Below the pieces are notes generated by a model that was not told where the DNA came from, searched no databases, and worked only from the letters and a program-made list of their open reading frames with translations. Of a stretch of 64,000 bases of DNA, positions 45,301-57,300 are shown piece by piece. Within the stretch, counting starts at the first letter, position 1. The number at the start of each line of letters is the position of its first letter. The translations under genes were made by a program, and so were the position numbers. This stretch comes from Colius striatus (Eukaryota > Chordata > Aves > Coliiformes > Coliidae). The DNA lies in NCBI RefSeq assembly GCF_028858725.1, contig NC_084769.1:13455501-13519500 (forward strand), given 5' to 3'.

Positions 45301-48300
45301 AACACCTTAAAGGCCTGACTGCTCTCTGAAGAAGGCAAGATTTTGCCCAGGTTGCTGTGTTCTGCAGAATACTGCCCAGACCTGTTGTGCCAGCAGGTCT
45401 TCACACAACCATTGCTTCAGCAGAAGGGACAAAGGCAGTGCTGTTACAACCATGTGACACGGGGTGGAGGGGACACAAATGACCTTGGTGACTTTCTCAA
45501 GGGTGACCAGAAAAGTGTAGCAGCCCTGGGTGACAGACTGTGATTGATGCCCTGAGTGTGAGCTGTTAGCTGCCAAAAGACTAGCCTTCCCCTCAGATTT
45601 CTGCTGTGCTTTTGTGCCTACTCGATTACTGGGGCAAAATGCGTTGTGTTGCCAAAAATGAGCTTTCCCTGATCAAACTTATGCTTTATTAGCCAGCATG
45701 ACTCTCTCATTGCTACAACGTATTAAACACCTTGGAAATGTTTCCTTAAACTCTAGGTCAGTCTTATGAAATCCGTCTACTTGAGAATAGGAAATTGGGA
45801 GAGTTTCAAGATTTAAACACAAAATATGTAAAGGTAAGGAGAAACATAGATTTCTTTTCTTCCTGCTTCTACATACAGCCTCTAATGAAGGGCCTGACCT
45901 TGCTCCCACTGAGACAATGGAAAATACTTTGCCATTGTTTTTAATGGGAGCAGGGCTGATGGAGCTGTTGAGTGCTAGTTTCACGGGACTATGCAGCTTG
46001 GCTTTACAGGGCTTCAGGGGAACCTTTATTCTGTTTGTGATCACGACCCTAGAGTTTCACTGTGAATATTGGGTTCAGGGGAATCCCAAAGTTCAGAGGT
46101 GAACATGGTCAAAACTGCTGAGAGGCAGATTTGTCTCCTTTTTAAACCCCAGCAATATGTCTGGGTTGTTACATGTCAAATGGAAGACCTTGGTGTTTAT
46201 GTAGTTCTGACTTGCATGTTCCTCATAGCTCCAGTTTACTTTGGTAATGGGCATAATTATGAACATACAGAATTTGATTGTTTGGTTTGGGGAAATTTTT
46301 TTGTTGTTTCCCCCTTCCCAAAACAATTTAAATTCAAAAGCTTTGGTCCAGACCTTGGTTCTGGATCCAGCCTTCAATCCTTCCTCTCCACAGTTCTTGG
46401 CTGTTCTGCCTCAGGATTTCTTTCAGAAGTGGGGACTAGTTGCAAAATTTGGATTCCAATCTACATTTTAAGTCTTGTCCAAGTTTAGCTAATTCCCTGT
46501 TTGTCTTTTGGCCCATATCAAGAGGCATGTGGATTGGGATTCCAATTTTGGAGGTGTTCCCTTTGTAGCTACCTTGCTTCTTGGAGCTAGGATTTGATTT
46601 AGGTGTTTCTCAGGTTCATTGGCAAAAATTGCTCACTCATTTGATACAGAAGTCCCCAACAGGAGCATAGACTTGAGAAACTGGGATGTAAGGGGTCATT
46701 AACTTATGCAAGTGTAGCATTCTGAATATACAAAAGGATCTATTAGTTAGGAGTACTTTGGACTTATCTGCCATGGGGATTGCCCTTATTCCAGCCTTCT
46801 CTCTCCAGTTATTGACACGGCTGCCCCATTGCAGACCAGAGATGAAAATTCTTCTGTTAAAGAAGCTTTCTTATTCTATATTTGCTTACCTATGCTGGGG
46901 CAAATCCAATGACTGGCTGTTGATGGCTGGAATCAAGTTTAATTCCCACTGACAAGGTATCTGGGCATGTCGGCTCCACTAGTGCAGGGACAGGTGAGCT
47001 GGCTTTCACATTTGCTAATCAGAATGGAATATACTGGGTCTGGGGCATGGTACAGACACATTTTACCCCCACATGGGCCATTTTGGATGTGGAGGCAGTA
47101 CAGTGATGTTTACATAGCATGACACCTCAGATTAGGTGGGCATTGCTGTACTGCTTCCAGATCAGATCCCAGAAAGCTGTACAGGGCTGTGTTACGGAGT
47201 GTAGATGTGCCCTGTGAAGGGGAAAGCATGCTCCTGTCTCTCTCAGGAGTCCCTTAGGAATCTGATAAACATAGTGATGGGTATCTTAGATGGACCCTCT
47301 CGTCATGAATGGGGATGAGAAACATGAAACAGATCAGCTTTTGCTTCTATGCTGGAAAACTGAAGTCATCTCAAGAGAAGGGTCTCTGGACCACATTGTT
47401 CATCTTGGTATCTTTTCTTAACAGAGCATAATTCGTGTAGTTTTCCACGATCGACGCCTGCAGTACACAGAGCATCAGCAGCTGGAGGGCTGGAGGTGGA
47501 GTCGGCCAGGGGATCGCATCCTTGATATAGGTGAGACTATTTCATTGTGGTTCTCGTGCAGCATTTGGGAGAGATGCTGAATGGCATATGGAGTGTTTGC
47601 ATGTGTGCTTAGGTTTTCATATCTTACTGCTGTAGGAATCCTATATGTCTTGGAGTGGGGTGGAGACCGAGCACTACAGGTCTCAGATAGACATATCATT
47701 GGCAGCTTGGCTTTTCACATGGATCTTGTAATTGTATGGAAATGCTTTCTCTTCTTCAATTTAATATTTTTAAAATTTTAGGGGTTTTCTTCTACAGATA
47801 TTCCGCTGTCAGTCGGTATCTTGGATCCCAGAGCCAGCCCAACCCAATTGAACACTGTTGAATTTCTGTGGGATCCATCAAAGAGAGCCTCAGCATTTAT
47901 TCAGGTAAGAGACAAGTGGCATTCCTGTGGTAAACGCAATGGTGACATATCTTATAAAGACCTGGAGAGTTAAGGTAGCCAGAATGTGAAGAAGAGAGAA
48001 GGATGCAGGTCTTCGACCTGCCTGGACATGTTCCTATGCGACCTGATCTAGGTTGACCTGCTTCAGCGGAGGGGTTGGACTAGATGATCTCTAAAGGTCC
48101 CTTCCCACCCTGCCATTCTATGATTCTATGATAATGTACAAATGCAAGTGACAGTCATGTATAATTAATTTGTAGGATACTTGTGAAACTAACTTGCTAG
48201 CCATTTGCTAGCTTTGGAGTGCCAACTGCTACAACAAAGAGTCTATCTTATTTTAAAAAATGATATTTCTTTCTAAGCATGAGTTTTATCTGGAGGAAAC

Positions 48301-51300
48301 TATTCCCAACCTGTTAGTTTTGCTTGCTTTCTTGAGTGTTTCGCATCCCAAATGCCAACTGTCTGTTTTTAATCTGTGTATGGGATTTACTTAAGGATGT
48401 TTTGCCTGGTGCCCAGTTTCCTTCCGGGCTGCTTGTTCTTCTAATTGTTTTGTCCCAAGGAACAGAAATGAAAACATATGAATTCTTCTGCCTCTCCTAT
48501 TTTCTCGTGAGGAGCCAAAGCCTCATGTTAAGGCAGAATCTGAAGTTCAGAATTGCACAGCTGCCAACAGTCTCCAGAGATGAGAACAACTTTTGTTTTG
48601 CCAGGTACATTGCATCAGCACAGAATTTACCCCACGGAAACATGGAGGAGAGAAAGGAGTGCCCTTCCGTGTGCAAATCGATACCTTTAAGCAGAATGAA
48701 AATGGTGAATACACAGAACACTTGCATTCTGCAAGCTGCCAGATCAAAGTGTTCAAGGTATGAGGTAGTTTTGGCTTTGTCATCAACTAGATAAAAACAT
48801 AGGAAGATGAACAGATTTTTAAATTGTGTAGGAGTGATGCAAATAGTGGAGTAAAAGAACAGACTTTTAACTGGGTGTGCTTAGAGATCTTAAACAGGAC
48901 TCTTGCACACAAAGTGACCTAAACACTGAACTACAGAGCGTTGTAGTTAAATTCAAATGACCCAAGGGCTGCACTAAAGCTTGTGCCAGTCTGTTGTGCC
49001 TTGACTGCTATACAAATACTGAGATATTTAGTGTATCCACTGTGTCTTGATGCTCCTAGGCAATTAAGACATTACGGCATCTCCAGTTTATATGATTCAA
49101 TCCTCCATGAACAATGACATTATGTTTTGGAGAGCTTAAATACCCTTTGCCTGTTGCAGCAGAATTCTCTCCATGCTACCTGGCAGAGGTAAAGATTCAG
49201 AGAGAAAGCGTCTCTGAACCTCCCAGTCTGGGTATGGCAGACCTGTAACTACTTAACAACAAGTTTTTCATAGGCTTGTTTTTCTCAGAGGATTTGCTGC
49301 TCCATTTTCACTCCTGTGACCAGAAGAGAAGGTACAAAATCCACTTGAGGTGCATAACTCATGGGGCTTATGGTCTGAAATAGCTGGTACCAAGTCTCAG
49401 GGCTGTGGTCAGCCTATTTTGAAATTGCAATAGGCATTAATGAGGGATGTTACAGAAAGAGTAGAGTCGCTTGACTTTTTTTTTTGTCTAGAAAATGCAG
49501 ATCTGATCTTGTTCTGTATGTAGAGTGCCCATAAATCTAAAGAAAACTTCTGTGAAAAGATCAGAAGAAAAAAAATCTGTTGGCATCTGTCTCCAAGCTT
49601 GTAGTACTTGGCATAAGGGAAAGCTTGTGCTTACTTTTATAGCCTAAAGGAGCAGACAGAAAACAGAAGACTGACAGGGAAAAAATGGAGAAGAAGACCA
49701 CCCAAGAGAAGGAGAAGTATCAGCCTTCCTATGAGACGACTATTCTCACAGAGGTAATGTGTTTTAGACACATTGTACTACTTCAGCATATTGGGAGACA
49801 GATTTGAGAGAAAATTCAGTCTGAGCCCTGGTGACTGTCTTGTAGACACACATATGCCCAAATCTGATTGAAACTGAGAGCAGAGTGAAGTCTTAAAATG
49901 TCCATCACTGTTGAAGTTTATAAAAGATGCTGAAGCTTCTTAGGTTTCAGAGCATAAACCAGGTCTTAGCAGCTTGGCTTTTAAAGAAACCTTTTCTCTA
50001 TTTTCTGTCATGCTTCTGGGCACTTGTCATGGCAGTTAGCTGCCAGTTGTATGAAGTATTTTCTTCAGAGCTGTCTGGCAGAAGCTCACCTTGGAGATGG
50101 GGCACTTAACGAGATGAATAGGCTGTTTGACTAATTATCAATCTGTTTTTCTGTGAGCATGCCTATGCAGCTGCTGTTGCATACAAGATCTCTGAAAATT
50201 CTGGCTTGTACTCTAGGAATATCTTGAATGCCTTATGCATCTGACATACAGATGTATGTTTCTGCTACTAAGATGGATATATAAGCTTACCCCAGGCTTT
50301 AGGAATACTAAGCAATACAACTCAAGATAGTGATTTAAAAGTGCTGTTCCACCTCCCTATGGGAATGTCTTGTCATTTGATTTAGTTCTTGGGTGGCTTT
50401 TTCTTTTTTTGAAGAGACTTCATGGACTTCCAAAAATGAGGTGTTTTTCTTAAGTAAAATAAACTTCCTGTTTGTGAGATCCAGTCCCTCCCACTCAGTT
50501 TTCCTCACGTTGCCAGGAGCAACCAGCATGTTTTCTAATTCAACGTGGCTGTTGTTAACTAGGCTCTTGTGTACACAGACCTAATTCTACTGAGTTGACA
50601 GATCCCAAACTCTCCCTGTGAGCTCTGATGCACTTTGACATATTGCATGGGGAAATGTGGGTTGCCAAAGAGTTAAATATTTGCTACTGCTTGTGGAGAT
50701 AATAAAGTATTTGCTAGTATTTGTGGAGATGATAAAACTCCAAAGCTGCACTTCTTTTTATCATTGCAAACAAGGATACTACAGAGCCTTTTCTTGAGCC
50801 CTTGATGGCAAAGAGTCCCACTGGGCTAGATTTGTCCCACTGATTACAGTGGCTTAAATTCAGAACAGAGTTGCCAGTTCTAGCTGGGTTACTCTGGGTT
50901 TACACTATGGTAATGGAATATGGAGTTTGACCTATATTTGTGAAGGTTTTTAGTAGCTTTCTATCTATCTCAAATTTTCTCCATGTAGTACCCATTTATA
51001 ACTCTGGCTCTTTGACTAATAGCCAGAGGTTTTAGAAGGCTGATTCAGATTCTACTCCTTCACTGGTACAAACCTGAAGCAATGCCACTGGAGCATATTT
51101 GTCACTCTTGCCTGGATTTAATTAGAGATTTATAATTGAGACCAGGGGTATTTCTGTATCATTTCTGCCTTCAGTCTGAGTTGACTTACTAGCGTTGCTC
51201 TGACTTACAGCTGTGCACACTTTGGCCCAGTGTTATTTGGGGACAGGCTTTGTGAAATGGGAGAAATGTGGAATGCACAACTGGAATCAATCTGGCCCCC

Positions 51301-54300
51301 TGACAGCCTGCTTGGAGAGCAGCATAGAGAATCCATGGCCCGTCTCCTCCTCCCAGCAGGAGTGATGAGCTGAAGTTAGTGGCGTGGCAACAGCATGAAT
51401 GTGGTATGAGAGGAGAACTGAATCCTTTATTTCCATCCTCATGAAAGTATCCCTGCTGCCTTTCTTCCAACAGTGCTCTCCCTGGCCAGATGTGCCTTAT
51501 CAAATGAACAATGCTTCATCTCCAAGCTACAACAGTTCTCCCAACAGCTTTAACCTTGGAGATGGGTATGTAACAAATAAATGCTTTATCTTCCCCATTG
51601 ATGTGATAGCCTTTGTGTGCACGTGTTTTGTGTATCTGTGTATTCTGTACCCTGGAAGAAGGGGTCAGACCACCCTTCCTACAAAGGAGAAAATATGTCC
51701 CACAAAACCCTTTAAGACACCCAAGAGTTCTAGATTCTGTAATGCAGAGTACTGTTGGTGTGTCTGCTGCTTATTCAATGGCTGGGAGGTGATGAGGCAA
51801 TTACTGCCATGAATTTCCTCTCTACTGTGGAGGTCAGAGAACATACTATGCCCTGTACCAGAAATTCCCAGTATCTTCTGGCCAACAGTATTAGAGCCCT
51901 TAAGCACCTCTGCAAAGTTGGTATTGCTTCCTTCATTTCTAGCGGTAGTTTGGGGTGCTGAATTCCCAGTTGAATGGCATGTAGAGAAAACCTGTCTGGG
52001 GCAAAACAGCTTGGGTTTTGAGATGCTATTCCAGAATAAAGGACTAACAGGAGCCATGTTTAATTAATACAGCTGTTATAAAGAAACAATTTTAATGGTC
52101 CTGAAACACCCAAGATGTTATCTGATGATAGAAATTATACAGCTGGGTCCCTTGGTACTTCTGAGTCTTCCCTGCAATATACTTTTCCCTAGGAATTTGA
52201 TGTAGGCCTTTATTTTCCTCCTCTAGGACTCTGCAGCCTTGTCACTTTCCTGTACAGCTTATTGATTAATCAATGGTGTATCACAACTTTTCAATGAGCA
52301 ACCTTAACCTATGAGTAAGGCCAAACTCAAAAGTTGGTGTTAGTAGAGAGGTCTGTCGAACGTTTTTCTTCCAGTGGTAGATTAATAACTCTTTGGGAAA
52401 ACCCTTGAAATCCTATCTATGTTTTAGGAGAGTTTAGCAGAAATGTGGTTTTGAGGAATGTAGTTAAACTGCAATTTACCATATTGAAGATAACACCAGG
52501 ATTGTATTGTTCTTAATTCGATTTTTGTGAAGAATCATTATTAGACAGTGAATTTAGTTATGGAATTTCTGACTCAGAAATTTTGAGTTCAGCCACCCTG
52601 TAGGTCATGACTTCCTTGCTTAGATGGTGTCACTTGTATGGTAAAGCTTGAGTACGGTCAGTAGAGTGAGTTTTCCTCTCTGTTGTGTAGGACCTCAACT
52701 GACTAACAAAAGGCTCAGAAGAGATTTTTTTTTTTCTTGTCTTGAGCCAAATTTTGGCCACCTTTTTAAAAATCTGATAGAGAAAGAAGCCAATTTGGTA
52801 TGTACCTTGTGACAGTACAGTCAAATGGAGGAAGGGGAAGAGGATGAACACTGCAATGTAAAGCTTAAAATAATGGTTTTTTTTCTCTTCCAACTTTGTA
52901 TAATTTTTTTTAGCAACAGTTCTCCAACCCACCAAGTGGAGCTCCTGCCTCCCAGCAATGATGTAAGTACTTGAGATCATGTTAATGTGGTGCTTTTCTT
53001 TTTTAGGACACTGGTGAACAGTTCATTTCAAGACCTTCTTATTCTTTTTGCAATGTAGCACCTCCTTCCTTCTGCTTCTATTCAAGATGCCCAGCAGTGG
53101 CTTCATCGTAATAGGTTCTCTCCATTCTGTAGACTCTTCTCAAGTTTTTCGGGTGAGTTTAAACGGTCCAATTATTTATCTTTATTCTTTTTTTTGTAAG
53201 TGCAGCTCATGCTTTGTATCAATGGCATTTGCTGCTGGCCACTGTTGATGGGATCACTGGTCTGATACCCAGTGTGGCTGTTTTTTTGATCTTAGATTAG
53301 TTAGCATTTGCCAAAACAGTTTGTAGAAATATGGAGTCACTAAAGATGGAAGAGAATAAGTTAAGATGGAAGGGACTTTTGGAGTTCATTAGGTGCAGCC
53401 CCCTGCTTGAAACTGCTTCATGCAGTTGTGCTAGAGTATCTCCAAGGTTGGAAAGTCCACAATCTCTCTAAGCAACCTCTTCAAATACTTGACTTACTCT
53501 AACAGTGAAAACATTTTTTTCCTTATACTTAATCAGTGTTTTGCCTCTTCTCTCTGCTGACTTTCATGCTGTCCCTGTGCCCCTTTGAGAAGAGTCTGGC
53601 TTCATCTGCAACTCCATCTTCACTGTGCCTTCCCGTTAGGTAGTTGTACACAGCAGTAAGATGGTGGAAGGGGAAATTGTTAAACATGTTAAAACCCCAA
53701 GGAGCCTCTCTCTGACTTGCAACATGATTAAATAACCTGATGAACGTGACAGTTTAGAGAAAATTAGGCCATTTAGCAGGCAATGTTAAATATCTAGCTT
53801 GTCTCTGAGTTGGCTACAATATATTCCAGTGTAGCACTGCTTTTTTGGCAGCTTCTAGCTCTGTTTCAAACTAATTGATTTGCAGTGTACAATTCTCTGA
53901 GTTTGCAGCTTCTCTAGGCAAATCCGTGTGACTTAGCTTTGTAGATTCTCTCCCCTTGTCCTTTCCTGCTGCCCAAACACACAATTTGGAAGCTAAGATT
54001 TGCCTAACTTCTGAAAAAAAATCAATTTGAAATATGTAGGTGCTGACTTACTGAAGATGTCCAAAGAAGATTTTGTTCAAATCTGTGGGCCTGCTGATGG
54101 AATTCGGCTCTTTAATGCAATCAAAGGAAGGTTTGTACTACTTCCTTCCTATTTTTTTCGTTATGGCAGCATCCCTTGGTAATTTCAGTGTTAATTAGAA
54201 CTTAATCCCAGAGTTGTAGTGTTTATACCTGCTTCTAACACTTCAGAGAGATCATCTTTAGAGGTTGGACATCACAATAGTATTCAAATCCAAGCACAGC

Positions 54301-57300
54301 TCAGAAATGTTGCTGAAATGAAGCAGCATGATGCAGATCTCCAGTAGTTTAGTTGCTACCAGTTGGTGGCTTCCGTCCACTTCATGAGAGACACAGCCTA
54401 AAATACCCTGTGTTTCATCTCCATTACAGATAACAAACAAAACAACCAACCACTGGAGCCTTAAATGACTCTTAAACTTGCTTTCATTGCAATAACATCT
54501 TAAATTCATGATAATTCAAATCTGTTAAGGCAGATGTGACGAGCTGCTTGGCAAGTGCTGTAAACTGTTTATTCTTATCTGATCCTTAAGAGATTAAGGT
54601 TCCATCACCTGTACCATCACCTCCCATGGGGGGTCTTACTAGACTTCCTAAGAAATCTGGTCACCAGCATCAAGACTATCCCTTGGTTATTTATGCATAG
54701 CCTGAATGATTCCATCTCTCATGGTTTGGTAGCTGACTGGAGCAATTTTAGATCTACTGAAAATCTCATTAACCTTTTTTTAATAATCCATAGAAATGTA
54801 AGGCCCAAGATGACAATTTATGTCTGTCAAGAGCCAGAGCAAAGCAGGTCCCATCTCCACCAAAAACGAGAAAATGGAGATGGCAGTCTTTGTGGTGAGT
54901 TTTTCCATATGCATTTTGTGAAACACATATCTGGTTAGAATGCTGCATTCTGCCTGAGCTCCTATGTGGGACAGCTTGGTGTCCTGAGTATTTAAAGAGT
55001 CCTGTTTTTCCCAGTTCTGCCACTTTGTATAATTTCAGGGCTACAGATTCCAGCTGGTACCATCTGCTTGGGGAACAGACCCAATTTACAAGCTATCTGC
55101 AGAATGCCACAGCAAAATCTCTGTTTGGTTCTTTAAAGGGACCGTAGCCTTAAAAACAACCTTCCCACCCACAATTTGCATTAGGTAATGGTTTGTCTAA
55201 AATTATTCTGGGGAATGGAAGGTTGGTATATCTTAAAATGAGATTCTAATTCTTTGAACTTGTGAAGTGGTTCACCAGTGGTGTTCCCCAGGGCTCAGTG
55301 TTGGGGTTGGTTCTGTTTAATGTGTTGATTAACAATCTGGAGAAAGAAGATGGAGTGCACCCTCAAACACTTTGCAAATGACACCAGGTTGGGCAGGAGT
55401 GTTGATCTGCTTGAGGGCAGGAAGGCTTTTCAGAGGGACCTGTGCAAGCTGGAGTGGTGAGCCAAGGCCGATTGCTTTAGGTTCAACAAGGCCAAGTGCT
55501 GAGTCCTGCACTTGGGATACAACAACCCCATGCAACAGTACAGGCTTGGGGCAGAGTGGCTGGAAGACTGCCTAGTGGAAAAGGACCTGGGCTTGTTAAT
55601 TGACAGCAGCTGAATGTGAGCCAGCAGTGTGTTCAGGTGGCCAACATGGCCAATAGCATCCTGGCCTGTATCAGAAATAGTGTGATCAGCAGAACCAAGG
55701 AGGGGATTATCCCCTTGTACCTGGCTTTGGTGGGGTTGCACCTTGAGTGCTGTGTTCCGTTCTGGGCCTCTCACTACAAGGACATTGAAGTCTTGGAGCA
55801 TGTCCATAGACCAGCAATGAAGCTGGGGAAGGGTCTTGAGAACAAGTCTGATGAGGAGTGGCTGAGGGAGCTGGGGATGTTTAAACTAGAGGAGAATGAG
55901 AGGACACATGTTCACTCTACAGCTAGCTGAAAGGTGGCTGTAGTGAGGTGGAGGTTGAGATCTTCTCCCAAGCTACAAGTGACAGGACAAGAGGAAGTTG
56001 CTCAAGTGGCACTAGGGGAGGTTTAGATTGGAGATTAGGGTGAAAAAATCACTGAAAAGGTTGTTACGACACCGGCACAAGCTGCCCAGGGAAGTGGTGG
56101 GGTCACCATCCCTGGAGGTATGTAGAAGACGTGTAGCTGTGATGCTGAGGGATGTGAATTAATGATGAATGTGGCAGTGCTGAGTTAACAGTTGTACTCA
56201 ATGATCTTAAAGGTCTTTTCCAACCTAAATCCTGTCAAGCTTTTGGGGACTCACTGCTATCCTTTACGACATGATGTTCATATATCATACACACAAATGA
56301 GAACAGAGCTTGTCCTTAATTCTTGCACATAGTATTTGTGAGACACAGCTTTTCTACCTAGTTGTTTCTACCAATTTAATTGGGTTTAAAAAGCAATACT
56401 GTCATCTATCTATAGTTATGTGATACATTATAGTCTTTAGCTTGTGCTCTTGGTTTCAGTGGGTTAACATCTTACTAGATGCTGATACTTTTGCAACATA
56501 ATATCATGTGTTTTGCTTTATAATGGAATGTGCTTTATAAATTGATCTACTTAAAAAGCAGAATTCAGTAAAAGTTGGTTATCCAGAAATACTAACATCT
56601 TTATGTTAGTAAAGGTGTTAACAAAGATTAACATCTTTAGGAAAGGGTTTTTTTTTTAGTGCCCCATACTTGATGTCATTAGTCGCTGTGTTTTCCTCTG
56701 GGCAAAAGTTGTATGCTCTGTTTGCCCACTGCATCCATATACAGTCATTTTTCTACAAGTCATCATGCTGGATATTTAGGAGCTGCTTTAAAGGTACCAA
56801 CCTTGTCTATCTACTGTCGACATTTGAACCTTGATCTTAAACCCTTTTTGTTGTTGATCTTGAGCATCTTGGTGTTATCTGTAGCTGCTATTTTATAATT
56901 ACTCTCTAATTCTGTAATTACTTTCAACTTGTTGCAGTGTATCATGCAATCTTCTTGGAAGAATTGACCACGCTGGAGTTAATGGAGAAGATTGCAAACT
57001 TGTACAGCATTTCTCCACAGCAGATAAATCGAATCTATCGGCAGGGACCCACAGGAATCCATGTATTAGTGAGCAACGAAGTAAGGGGTTAATGCTAAAT
57101 GCCAGAGTTTGTAACAGTAGTCTGACTTCTTGAAGTCAGAATGACCCTTTAAACTGTAGAGTGAATCTTTAAGGAAGCTTTGCAAGGTTATTAACCCCAA
57201 TAAGTTAAAGTAAAATCATGCACACCATTGATTTTGGTGTGGTTTTAAGGTCTTTTGTAGAACAGCGTTTGGGTTTTTCTTTGAGACTGAAACAAAACAC

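Noticed and set aside
48336..48794. 152-codon frame across TFCP2L1 exon 6
   Set aside because: It reads exon 6 in a different frame from the verified protein and runs into intron sequence on both sides.
48837..48844. Octamer ATGCAAAT in intron 6 (and another at 55174)
   Set aside because: About two perfect octamers are expected by chance in a window this size, and neither has a neighbouring SOX half-site.
55430..55930. Frames of 104-125 codons in intron 12
   Set aside because: They lie inside the CR1 copy and are decayed LINE sequence or its antisense.
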